Source: Macropodus opercularis
Taxonomy: Eukaryota > Chordata > Actinopteri > Anabantiformes > Osphronemidae
DNA: 64,000 bases
Direction of reading: 5' to 3'
NCBI GenBank assembly: GCA_030770545.1
Contig: CM061106.1
Coordinates: 14,805,001-14,869,000, forward strand
Part shown: positions 9,654 to 22,000 of the stretch, piece by piece
Layout of the letters: each line of letters opens with the position of its first letter
Numbering within the stretch: the first letter of the stretch is position 1
The notes under the pieces: generated by a model
Seen by the model: the letters and a program-made list of their open reading frames with translations, nothing else
Database searches by the model: none
Told to the model about the DNA's origin: nothing
Program-made: the position numbers and the translations under genes

Positions 9654-9800
9654 CCTGTCGATGGTCTGCTCTGTTTCCAGCTCTTTGAGATGAGCTATGA
9701 TTTTCTTTTAGTAGCTGCTGGTGGGGTCTCCTTTCAGCTTCTCGTAAGTGTGTTGGTCCTCTAACAGTGACACGACCTTTTGATGGTAGTCTGGGGTGTT

Positions 9801-9860
9801 CAGAACAACAGTGCATCTTCCTGTTGTTGTGCGGACAAAGGACGATGCACTGTTGTTCTG
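9801..9860. repeat. 17-bp perfect inverted repeat at the truncated Penelope 5' end
   Basis: Bases 9801-9817 (CAGAACAACAGTGCATC) are the exact reverse complement of 9844-9860, with a 26-nt spacer. The inner arm is reverse-transcriptase coding sequence; the outer arm looks like a snap-back copy of it. Confidence 0.8.
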
Positions 9861-9965
9861 CACACTTGTCCACCTGTAACCCTCATATTATGGTACTTGA
9901 TATATCCTATCAAGTACCATATCAAGTCCTATCAATACTAAGTGAAGTCATCATAGAATGAGTTA

Positions 9966-10727
9966 CCCTATTTTCCGCACTATAAGGCACCTAAAAGCCA
10001 AAATCTTCTCAAGAATCGGCCGTGCGCCTAATAACCCGGTGCGCCTTAAGTGTGACTGAGTTCCAAAATCTGCAAAAATGTTGCTATGCGACTTTGGTAA
10101 GTTCCGCTTGATTGACTGTCGGACCATTTCCCGCTGACACAGGGATATAATACGTCACTATGTACGCTGGCCACGATAAACGATAACTAAAGGTCTATGT
10201 AAAGAGACCGGATGGTTTTTTTCATCACCGTCCCTGTTAATCTGTGACTTAATGTGCATCCATCTCACCGCTCTCTTGTAAAAGCAGGTGAAGCAAATGA
10301 ATTCGGAGCTTGCAATCAATCCGGAAGGATTAACAAAGACTCCAACCGCTGGACATTGGTGTAAACAGTTTAAAGTAAAGTTGCGAGCGTCGAGGGAGCG
10401 ATGGTCGACACGGCGAACACACCTTTACTAAGACTGGAGGCAGATGAGGACTTTGATGGATTTGTGGGAGAAGATTGATTAAAAAATAATGTGAGAGTAA
10501 TGTTAATTAGTTGAACAAAGTTCTACTAAACTCAGTGTTTTGCTTCTGTTACCTTATTTTCTTAGACCGTATTTTTTAGCATGTGCTAGCATGCTAATTT
10601 GCTAGCACCCATAATAGAGACTGCGCCTTATAATCCGATGCGCCTTATGTATGGGTTAAGTACAGAAATAGACCCTTAAATGTGACTGCGCCTTATAATG
10701 CGGTGCCTTATGGTGCGTAAAATACGG
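9966..10727. mobile_element. Small DNA transposon with about 27-bp terminal inverted repeats and TA target site
   Basis: The left end CCCTATTTTCCGCACTATAA matches the reverse complement of the right end (CCGTATTTTACGCACCATAA) with few mismatches, and both are flanked by TA, as in Tc1/mariner-superfamily insertions. Subterminal GCGCCTTATAA motifs are repeated. The interior has a short transposase-like C-terminal remnant (near 10430-10480, an acidic stretch before a stop) and is otherwise decayed. The superfamily rests on the TA duplication only. Confidence 0.6.
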
Positions 10728-10729
10728 TA

Positions 10730-11148
10730 GTTTAAAACACACATCAAGTTTAGAGAATAGTGCACTCAGGTCATAAAACAGTATGTGAAGGATGGGGTCT
10801 AAGCAGAAAATCAGATAAGTAGGGAGTGAAACATGTGAATGTATGTAGAAGGAATGTGCTAGATCCATAGGTTATGGGACCACAAAGCAACGGAGCAGAT
10901 CAGACACCAATAAACCAGCCATGGAGACGAACACCAGACCACAACATCAGGATCCGGTTACACCACAGAAAGATGCTCTGTCCAGCATAAAAGTGTTGGT
11001 CGAGGGACAGACAGTGTCAGTCAGACTCCGTGCCCTGACTATATGCTGTATAGTATAGAGACAGACTGACCCAGGCCTGTAAATTATTATTCTTCAAGTT
11101 TGAAGAATAATACGAACGCGCAGAGCTGGGATTGGGAGCAGCTCAACA
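10730..11148 (+). repeat. LTR copy 2 (same family as 7558-8140), 5'-truncated
   Basis: It aligns with 7703-8140 with small indels and ends at the same CTCAACA. The polyadenylation-side segment is shortened. Confidence 0.7.
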
Positions 11149-12870
11149 GTGTCCCTAGTGACCAATGGTGGATATACTAAAGTGTTGGATCTTGTGCTTT
11201 TTCATCAAGGCATATTTAAATCTTTTCCTACATTGGTCTAGATAACTAAGAACCACACTGTCACTAAGAACTGACTAAAAGCATCGTCTGCCTCCTTGTT
11301 TCTTCTGTTTTAACAGCCTCATAGGCCTGTGTGTGTTAAACCTCATATACTTGAAGAAATATAAGAAAGAAGTAGTATAAGAAAATACAGAACAACCCTC
11401 GACTGTTTTTAGAGCCAGTTTTAATTCAAGTTGAAGAAGCATCAACACACGTTTAACAGAACGTTTGTACTGACACAGTCAGGGTTTTAAAGGATCTCTG
11501 GGTTGTTACGTGTAAAATAAACACAGGTTATTAAAAATTTAAAAATTAATACTGGAGTTGTTTTCATGTTATGTTTTTATTTAACAGACACTTTTAGAGA
11601 ACGAGGTTGGTCCTGAAAGGTGTAAACACTTATTAATTCCCAGCTTCCTTAAACGTCTCAGTCTTTGACACAGAGGCTCCAACTATTTTGTCTTGTCCAT
11701 CACAGATTACATCCAAAACTTGTTCTGAGGATTTCAGTTCTTCAAAGACTCAAACTCCTCAAATGTCATAATGTGGATTTGTGACAACACCTTTATTGTT
11801 TTGATGATTCTCTTTTAAACGAGTTGAGGTAAAAGTCTGGTCTTCTGAAAAGGCCTGTGAGCTGTAACTGGCTGGTGGGAAATTAGATGCAATATGAGGC
11901 TTCTCTCGTCACTGACAGCCTGAGTTGTCAAACAGAGTTGGAGAGAACTTCTGAAGAGCGTCGTGGTTTCATGGCTCCGTGTGTCAACATTTCTAACCAG
12001 CGCTTCATGGACATATTCAGCTCATGTCACAGGTACCAGCTGCAGCATCTGTAGACAGATGTAGATCCTGAAACACAGGAAAGAGACGATGACACACCGG
12101 AAACGTGGCTTCACTTGGCTGAGTTCTCCTCCGGTATGAAGGACACAGAAACTCACGCTGGTCCAAACCACAGCCTCCACTGCCTCCTACTGCTGAAGAT
12201 AAAGCTCTGCCCTGGACCAAACTAGATGTTGCTCACATTAAGGCAAAAGTCATTCTGTCCACACTAATGAGACAGATGACACCAACTGACATCACACACA
12301 TTCTGCTATTTTCCACTTATTTCATTAGAGAATTTATGTTTAACTATGATACAGTCAGTATCAATCACATTTGAAGGATTAACATCTGTCTGACACAGTT
12401 TAACCAACGTTTCTAAATCGTGTCTTGTTCCAGTTTCCATCTTAAGCAGCAGGGACTTCAGTCGAGTTCAGAGCAGAAGTGCAGCAGCTTCCTTCCAGCT
12501 CATCTGAACGTCTTGGACTGAAGCTCACACACCTGCACACGTTTAGCATCAAGTCTGCTGACTCGGCAGATTGCACTGTCAATGAACTGCTGAGTCATTG
12601 GTTTAGTGACAACTTCCTGTTGGTCCATGAAAGACAGAATAACTGTGTGGTGACCAACATCTTCTCTGCTTGGAAACATCAGCTGACACAACAACAACAG
12701 TCGTCATCATGATAACAACAAGCTTCTGGCTGATCTGATGCTGACTGTTCTCTCTGTCTCTGTCTTTCTGCCACAGCTTCACTGAGAAGGTTGGAGCTTT
12801 ACAGGAAACACCGACACTAACTGAGTTAACAAGACTGATGGAAGCAGCACAGACTGACTCCAACCTCTAC
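11149..12870. other. No recognisable gene; 3' flank of the NLR gene
   Basis: AT-rich and divided by stops. Open frames of 60-86 codons (for example 12017-12220 and 12603-12863) do not resemble a known family. There is no B30.2/SPRY-like frame, which some fish NLR genes carry after the LRRs. The NLR 3' UTR and polyadenylation site should lie at the right end of this stretch. Confidence 0.5.
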
Positions 12871-12875
12871 TGACC

Positions 12876-13041
12876 TCAGAGTCTCCAGTAGACATTCTGG
12901 ACCAGATCACAAAGATGCATCACTGATGAATCCTGCAGCTTGTTGTAGTTCAGGTCCAATTGTGTCAGATGTGACGGGTTGGACTTCAGAGCTGAGGCCA
13001 GAGAATCACAGCTGATGTCTGACAAACTGCAGAAACTCAAT
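12876..13041 (-). CDS. NLR LRR exon 9, frameshifted to a terminal stop
   Basis: Homologous to the other LRR exons but 7 nt shorter. The deletion region replaces the LCGFLESPHCRLETL segment with LCDLVQNVYWRL followed by TGA (12878-12876). Up to that point the frame is open and the acceptor is normal. It therefore acts as the last coding exon in this model. Whether an unseen further exon is used in transcripts cannot be decided here. Confidence 0.65.
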
Positions 13042-16000
13042 CTGAATAAAGAACCAAAGATGAAACAGTAAAAAACAAAGAGTCAGCTTGAAACCATTCA
13101 GTGTCTCATCATGTGTTTGGAGCTGAAGACGATTCAGGAAGTAAAAGTTTAGAAACTAGAAAATAAACAGTGAACGGACTAAACCACAGAAGAAGAAACC
13201 CAACGTTGCCATGGAGACCCTCAGTGTGGATCAGTAGAACATCAGCCTCATGTCTGCAGTTTAGCGTCAGCACAACGTTCACATCACATTAATCTACACA
13301 GAACTAAAACATGGAGTCTGACCTCAGAGTCTCCAGTCGACAGTGAGGACTCTCCAGAAAACCACACAGAGGTTTCACTGATGAATCCTTCAGGTGGTTT
13401 CCACTCAGGTCGAGTTGTGTCAGATGTGACGGGTTGGACTTCAGAGCTGAGGCCAGAGAATCACAGCTGATCTCTGACAACCTGCAGCTACTCAATCTGA
13501 ATAAAGAACCAAAGATGAAACAGTAGAAAAGAAGGAGTCAGCTTGAAACCATTCAGTGTCTCATCGTGTGTTTAGAGCTGAAGACGCTTCAGGAAGTAGA
13601 AGTTCAGAAACTAGAAACTCCAAACAGCAGAACCAACAGGATGCAGGTTGAAAACAGTCCAATCAAACAGTAACAAAGACTCATTATTATTAATGACAAC
13701 AAGCTGCTGCTTCATCTCAGACTTCGTGACTTCACCTCTTCAACTCTGCAGCTCCACCAATGGCTCCATCTGGACTCACTCATGTTGTGATGACACATTG
13801 ATCTGAGCTTCAAGTTCTCAGAACTAATAGAAGTAACTAACAGAACTAATGAGTCCGAGTCAGGTTCTGGACACGTGACTCATTTTTAGAAAAAAAAAGA
13901 AAATGGTTTGTTTGATGGAACGACATTGTCACAAAAACATTTGATACTGAAGAAACATTTAATGTAGTCAAACTGATGGAACAAGTCAAACAAGCAGATC
14001 CAGAACTTCTGATTACGGCATCTTGGGTTTGAATATTGAGTCAGAACCAACATTATAGAACCATAGAAAAGTGTTGGAGTTTTATATTTTCTGACGAATT
14101 GAACATAATAAAAAAAAGAAATGAAACAATAATTGAATAAAAGAAAAAAAAACTAATTCACAGAAGAAGAAAGCAGACGTTGCCATTGAGACCCTCAGTG
14201 TGCATCAGTAGTACATCAGCCTCATGTCTGCAGTGTAGTGTCATCACAACTTTCACATCACATTAATCTACTCAGACCTAAAACATGGAGTCTGACCTCA
14301 GAGTCTTCAGTCGACAGTGAGGACTCTCCAGAAAACCACACAGATGCTTCACTGATGAATCCTGCAGCTTGTTGTTACTCAGGTCCAGTTGTTTCAGATG
14401 TAACGGGTTGGACTTCAGAGCTGAGGCCAGAGAATCACAGCTGACCTCTGACAACCAGCAGCCACTCAATCTGAATAAAGAACCAAAGATGAAACAGTAG
14501 AAAACAAAGAGTCAGTTTGAAACCATTCAGTGTCTCATCGTGTGTTTGGATCTGAAGACGCTTCAGGAAGTAGAAGTTTAGAAACTAGAAGCTCCAAACA
14601 GCAGAACCAACAGGATGCAGGTTGAAAACAGTCCAATCAAACAGTAACAAAGACTCATTAATATTAAAGACAACAAGCTGCTGCTTCATCTCAGACTTCG
14701 TGACTTCACCTCTTCAACTCTGCAGCTCCACCAATGGCTCCATCTGGACTCACTCATGTTGTGATGACACATTGATCTGAGCTTCTACTAAAGATCCTCA
14801 AGTTCTCAAACAGAACTAAGGAGTCAGACTCAGGTTCTGGAAACGTGACGCATTTATAGAAACAAACAGAAAATGTTCTGTTTCATGGAACGACATCGTC
14901 ACAGAAACATTTGATGCTGAGGAAACATTTAATGGAGTCAAACTGATGGAAAGAGTCAAACAAGCACATCCAGAACTTCTGATTACGGCATCTTGGGTTT
15001 GAATATTGAGTCAGAACCAACATTATGGAGTCTTAGAAAAGTGTTGGAGCATCAGCTAATGATCACAAATTTGATATTTTCTGACTGATTAAATGTTGTT
15101 TTGTTCATATGTTCAGTGATAAAATAAAGAAACATTGATTTGAAAAAAAAAGAAAATCGAATGAAACCACAGAAGTAGAAAGCAGACGTTGCCATGGAGA
15201 CCCTCAGTGTGGATCAGTAGAACATCAGCCTCATGTCTGCAGTTTAGCATCAGCACAACGTTCACATCACATTAATCTACACAGTACTAAAACATGGAGT
15301 CTGACCTCAGAGTCTCCAGTCGACAGTGAGGACTCTCCAGAAAACCACACAGATGCTTCACTGATGAATCCTGCAGGTTGTTTCCACTCAGGTCGAGTTG
15401 TGTCAGATGTGACGGGTTGGACTTCAGAGCTGAGGCCAGAGAATCACAGCTGATCTCTGACAACCTGCAGTGACTCAATCTGAATAAAGAACCAAAGATG
15501 AAACAGTAGAAAACAATGAGTCAGCTTAAAACCATTCAGTGTCTCATCGTGTGTTTGGAGCTGAAGACGCTTCAGGAAGTAGAAGTTTAGAAACTAGAAA
15601 ATGAACAGCGAAAGGAATAAACCACAGAAGATGAAACCAGACGTTACCATGGAGACACTCAGTGTGGATCAGTAGAACATCAGCCTCATGTCTGCAGTTT
15701 AGTGTCAGCACAACGTTCACATCACATTAATCTACACAGAACTAAAACATGGAGGCTGACCTCAGAGTCTCCAGTCGACAGTGAGGACTCTCCAGAAAAC
15801 CACACAGATGCTTCACTGATGAATCCTGCAGGTCATTGTAGCTTAGGTCCAGTTGTGTCAGATGTGACGGGTTGGACTTCAGAGCTGAGGCCAGAGAATC
15901 ACAGCTGATCTCTGACAACCTGCAGCAACTCAATCTAAATAAAAAACCAAAGATGAAACAGTAAAAAACAAAGACTCAGCTTGAAACCATTCAGTGTCTC

Positions 16001-19000
16001 ATCGCATGTTTGGAGCTGAAGACGCTTCAGGAAGTAGAAGTTTAGAAACTAGAAGCTCCAATAAGCAGAACCAACAGGATGCAGGTTGAAAACAGTCCAA
16101 TCAAACAATAACAAAGACTCATTAATATTAATGACAACAAGCTGCTGCTTCAGCTCAGGCGTCGTGTCTTCACCTCTTCAACTCTGCAGCTCCACCACTG
16201 GCTCCATCTGGACTCACTCATGTTGCGATGACACATTGATCTTAGCTTCTACTAAAGATCCTCAAGTTTTCAAACAGAACTAATGAGTCTGACTCAGGTT
16301 CTGGACACGTGACTCATTTATAGTAACAAACTGAAAATGTTCTGTTCGATAAAACGACTTCGTCACAGAAACATTTGATACTGAGGAAACATTTAATGGA
16401 GTCAAACTGATGGAACCAGTCAAACAAGCAGATCCAGAACTTCTGATTACGGCATCTTGGGTTTGAATATTGAGTCAGAACCAACATGATGGAGCCTTAG
16501 AAAAGTGTTGGAGCATCAGCTACTGGTCACAGATTTGATATTTTCTAACTGATCAAAACTTTGTTTTGTTTATATTCTCATTGATAAAATGAAGAAACAA
16601 TGATTAAATAAATCTAAAAACAAATGAAACCACAGAAGAAGAAACCAGGCGTTGCCATGGAGAATCTCAATGTGGTTCAGAAGAACATCAGCCTCATGTC
16701 TGCAGTTTAGTGTCAGCACAACGTTCACATCACATTAATCTACACAGAACTAAAACATGAAGTCTGACCTCAGAGTCTCCAGTCGACAGTGACGACTCTC
16801 CAGAAAACCACACAGATGCTTCACTGATGAATCCTGCAGGTTGTTTCCACTCAGGTCCAGTTGTGTCAGATGTGACGGGTTGGACTTCAGAGCTGAGGCC
16901 AGAGAATCACAGCTGATCTCTGACAACCTGCAGAAACTCAGTCTGAATAAAGAACCAGAGATGAAACAGTAGAAAACAAAGAGTCAGCTTGAAACCATTC
17001 AGTGTCTCATCGTGTGTTTGGAGCTGAAGACGCTTCAGGAAGTAGAAGTTTAGAAACTAGAAGCTCCAAACAGCAGAACCAACAGGATGTAGGTTGAAAA
17101 CAGTCCAATCAAACAGTAACAAAGACTCATTAATATTAATGACAACAAGCTGCTTCTTCAGCTCAGACGTTGTAACTTCACCTCTTCAACTCTGCAGCTC
17201 CACCACTGGCTCCATCTGGACTCACTCATGTTGTGATGACACATTGATCTGAGCTTCAAGTTCTCAAACAGAACTAATGAGTTTGTCTCAGGTTCTGGAC
17301 ACGTGACGCATTTATAGAAACAAACAGAAAATGTTCTGTTTGATGGAACGACATCGTCACAGAAACATTTGATACTGAGGAAACATTTAATGGAGTCAAA
17401 CTGATGGAACCAGTCAAACAAGCAGATCCAGAACTTCTGATTACGGCATCTTGGGTTTGAGTATTGAATCAGAACCAACATTATGGAGCATTAGAAAAGT
17501 GTTGGAGCATCAGCTACTGATCACAGATTTATATTTTCTGATTGATTAAACGTTGTTTCATTTATATTTTCAGTGATAAAATAGAGGAACAATGATTAAA
17601 TGAAACTAAAGACAAATGAAACTACAAAAGAAGAAACCAGATGTTGCCATGGAGACGCTCAGAGTGGATCAGTAGAACATCAGCCTCATGTCTGCAGGTT
17701 ATTGTCAGCACAACGTTCACATCACATTAATCTACACAGAACTAAAACATGGAGTCTGACCTCAGAGTCTCCAGTCGACAGTGAGGACTCTCCAGAAAAC
17801 CACACAGATGCTTCACTGATGAATCCTGCAGGTTGTTTCCACTCAGGTCCAGTTGAGTCAGATGTGACGGGTTGGACTTCAGAGCTGAGGCCAAAGAATC
17901 ACAGCTGATCTCTGACAACCTGCAGAAACTCAATCTGAATAAATAACCAAAGATGAAACAGTAGAAAACAAAGAGTCAGTTTGAAACCATTCAGTGTCTC
18001 ATCGTGTGTTTGGAGCTAAAGACGTTTAAGGAAGTAGAAGTTTAGAAACTAGAAGCTCCAAACAACAGAACCAGCAGGATGCAGGTTGAAAACAGTCCAA
18101 TCAAACAGTAACAAAGACTCATTAATATTAAAGACAACAAGCTGCTGCTTCAGCTCAGACGTTGTAACTTCACCTCTTCAACTCTGCAGCTCCACCACTG
18201 GCTCCATCTGGACTCATTCATGTTGTGATGACACATTAATCTGAGCTTCTACTAAAGATGCTCAAGTTTTCAAACAGAACTACTGAGTCCGACTCAGATT
18301 CTGGACACGTGACCCATTTATAGAAACAAACAAAAAATGTTCTGTTTGATAAAACGACATTGTCACAGAAACATTTGATACTGAGAAAACATTTAATGGA
18401 CTCAAACTGATGGAACAAGTCAAACAAGCAGATTCAGGTTTGAATACTGAGTCATTCATTAATTTTCTACCACCTCTTTCCTGCAGGGGTCGCGGGTGTG
18501 CTGGAGCCTATGCCAGCTGGCTATGGGTGAGAAACAGGGTTCAGATCATCAGTCTGTCGCAGGGCCACACATATAGATGCACAAGTCACAGTCACAGCTA
18601 CGCGCAATTGACCTAACTCTTTGGACTGTGGGGGAAAACTGGAGAAAGCCCAAGATAACATTGAAACTCCACAGAGAAAGGCCCACGGTTGCACCGGGGA
18701 GCTTCTCACTGTGAGGCGACAGTGCTAACCACCACTATGCCGCCCCTCTAATTAAACATAATGAATAAAAAATATTAAACAACGATTGAATAAAACTAAA
18801 ATTAACACAAAACGCAATAAACGACAGACGAAGAAACCAGATGTTTCCAGACATTATGGAGCCTTAGAAAAGTTTTGGAGCATCAGCTACTGGTCACAGA
18901 TTTGATATTTTCTGACTAATTAAAATAAAAAATAAATGAAATAATGAAACAACGACGGAATAAAACTAAACACAAATGAAACCACAGAAGAAGAAACCAG

Positions 19001-22000
19001 ACGTTGCCATGGAGACCCTCAGTGTGGATCAGTAGAACATCAGCCTCATGTCTGCAGTTTAGCGTCAGCACAACGTTCACATCACATTAATCTACACAGA
19101 ACTAAAACATGGAGTCTGACCTCAGAGTCTCCAGTCGACAGTGAGGACTCTCCAGAAAACCACACAGATGCTTCACTGATGAATCCTGCAGGTTGTTGTC
19201 ACTCAGGTCCAGTTGTGTCAGATGTGACGGGTTGGACTTCAGAGCTGAGGCCAGAGAATCACAGCTGATCTCTGACAAACTGCAGCGACTCAAACTGATT
19301 AAAGAACCAAAGATGAAACAGTAGAAAACAAAGAGTCAGTTTGAAAATATTCAGTGTCTCATCGTGTGTTTGGATCTGAAGACGCTTCAGGAAGTAGAAG
19401 TTTAAAAACAAACAAAAAAAAAAAGATCCAGAACATTTTATTACGGCATCTTGGGTTTGAATATTGAGCAAGAACAAACATGGAGCCTTAAAAGAGTGTT
19501 GGCTTATATTTTCTGACTGCACATTGTTTCGTTTATATTTCCAGCGATACAATAAAGAAACAACATTTAAATAAAACTAAAAACAAATGAAACCATGAAT
19601 CATTAATAACCAGTCAGATTTGTCCTGATCAGTGATGTTCATGGTTGAATTGAACCAGTCACAGCTGTCGCTGGATGAGGATGGAGGAGATTCATCCTAC
19701 AGAGGGAGGATGTCGTCCCCTCACATCCTCTCTACTTATGTGATGATGGACACGTTTCTATAAATATGAGGTGAAATCTGTTCACAATAAAAAAAAGTTT
19801 GAATGTTTAAAAACAGACTGAAAATGTGATTAAAACAGTGTAAAATAAAATCAGAATCCTAAAATCTCTTGTGATCCATGTGAAGTGGTCAATTTCTTTG
19901 TCTGTGGCTTTTCAGAGTGAAGCTGTATCTTGATAAATGGAGGTTGTGTCCTCAGCCTCCTGTGGAGGGAGGGTTTATTTGCACATGTTCAGCTTCTCTC
20001 AGGCTCCTTTCAAACCACTTGTATTCTCTTCCAGAATGTAATTATTATTACAACCATTTTTCTTTCTCCAGGAAGATCAAGATCATGTCACCAGTCCCTC
20101 ATTCCAGACGCTCTGAACGAGCCTGTAATGGTGGAGGAGCAGAGTTACCACCTACTCACTGCCTCCAGTGCTTTGCTCACATAACCAGCCTGTTTTGGTT
20201 TGTGTTGGTTTGAGATGTGTCTGGTTTTACCTCGTTGGATCCTGTATTCAAATGGTTGGGACTGAAACATCTCTGCACTGGTCTGTAGCTGAATGTTTCT
20301 TGACTTTCAGAGCTACTGGAGTCTCGTTCTTTCAGTGTTATACTAAGTATTCAATGCTTCTCAGCCACTGCATCAGACAGTGGAGGCTCTGAGCAGCTCC
20401 TTCAGTGGAGACTGATCCAGAGTCAGTGTAGGAAGGAGCGGTGCCACAGATCCTTAATCCACTGCTGTTAGACTCTACAACCAACCAGTCTAACAGCCAC
20501 CGTGCAGATCATCTGCTGTAGTTGATCTGGGACTTTATGTTCAGTGTCTGGTAGTTGTAACGGTCGTACATTTGTATAATGGATCTTGTTCTTTGCTTCA
20601 CTTTCATCCTTTCACTTCTTGCTGATTGTTTGTAGCCGTGGTAACAGTTGAATTTCTCCACTGTGGGATCAGTAGAATGATCTTCTCTGATCTTCCATCC
20701 TTGGCTAATGAGGCTGATTCTTCTTCATCTCTCTGGTGCAGTGTGGTCCTTCATCCATCAGGAGGGGCCTCTTAGTTCTCCACATTTGAAGTGTGTCAGT
20801 CAGTGAGTGTGTATATTGTGTTTGCCACGGGTTTGTGTGTCTAGTGTGTCCTCCCTGGTCCGTGTCTCTGCTTGTGCTGTCCCTCGTCCTGTCCCTTGGC
20901 CTCTAGCTCGGTTCGTTGCTTTGGTTAACTCTTGTGGGTTAGAGTTGAGTCAGTCTCAGGCGTTGGCTTCACCTTGTCAGCTTCCTGCTCTAGCAGCTGC
21001 TTTGTGTTTTACTTTTCTATTGGCTGCTGTTCTCCTGTCGTGTGCAGTGATTGTTTTGTTCTGGTGTTCAGGGATTCATTGACATCATAGGTCTGTTACT
21101 GTCGTCTCTGGTTCTCTCAGAACCTTTGAGTCAGTCCTGTTCAGAGTGTTGCAGTTTCCGTTGTGGTTCCAAAGTGTTTGTCCTTCTCTGTTATCTGAAC
21201 TAATATCTGGTCCCTTCAGATTGGTCTCCGTCTCTTTCTGCATCTGGGCCCTGCCCTGGTTTGGTTTGAGCTACTGCAACAATATCTCTGTGGTGTATTA
21301 GTCAAATATGCAGCTTTTATATAAATATTATATATTATGCCTTTATAGATTTTGTAATAACAGATTCTCATTAGATTTAAATTCCTGTCTGTGTCTTTTC
21401 ATTTAAACCAAACCAAAATGTGGCCTTAACTACAGACACTAGAACACGTGTTCAATGTATTTGAAGAGAGATTTGATGAACCAAATGTTAAATAACAGTG
21501 AGGCTGTAGTTTATTGTTTACACGTTGGACACATCCTGACCTGAGACTTTCCAGATGGCACTGTGGGCTCTCCAGTCCAGCAGACAGCAGCTTCACTCCT
21601 GAATCCTGCAGGTCGTTGTAACTCAGGTCCAGTTGTCTCAGACTAGAGGACTGGGAGCTGAGAACTGAGGACAGAGCTTCAAGGCCTCTTTCTGAGATGT
21701 TACAGCCACTGAGCCTGAAAAACAGTCAGAGACAGAGAGAAACCATCAGGAGTGTGGGTACTGGCTCAGAGAGGCCACTGCTTCCTGGACTATCAGTGAC
21801 CCATGGGACAGAAACCTGCTCACTGTTTCTCTGTGGACATCACTAAATAAAGGTGATGCTGTCTGCTCAGAGGTAGTAGCTTCATGCTGATGGGGCAGAC
21901 TTGACAGACTCCAGAGCAGCAGGAAAGGAGGTGGGGTGAGCTCCCTGTTGGCGAGCGGGAAACCACACCTAGAACCAGGGAGATGTGGTGCAGAGGCAGA

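Larger units (their letters stand above)
8150..9870 (-). mobile_element. Penelope-like retroelement, 5'-truncated
   Basis: The - strand carries a Penelope-type reverse transcriptase followed downstream by the linker and a decayed GIY-YIG endonuclease region, the canonical Penelope order. The 5' part (upstream of 9870) is missing. Frameshifts and in-frame stops occur near 9700, around 8780-8890 and in the endonuclease part (8150-8430). Confidence 0.85.

Noticed and set aside
11149..12870. PRY-SPRY (B30.2) exon downstream of the NLR LRRs
   Set aside because: Looked for on the - strand; no open frame of suitable length or motif.
14238..17908. + strand frames of 68-102 codons repeated at LRR exons
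   Set aside because: Antisense shadows of the LRR exons, repeated because the exons are.
20807..21082. Hydrophobic 91-codon frame in the NLR intron
   Set aside because: Pyrimidine-rich sequence gives Leu/Val/Ser-rich translation by chance; no conserved motif.
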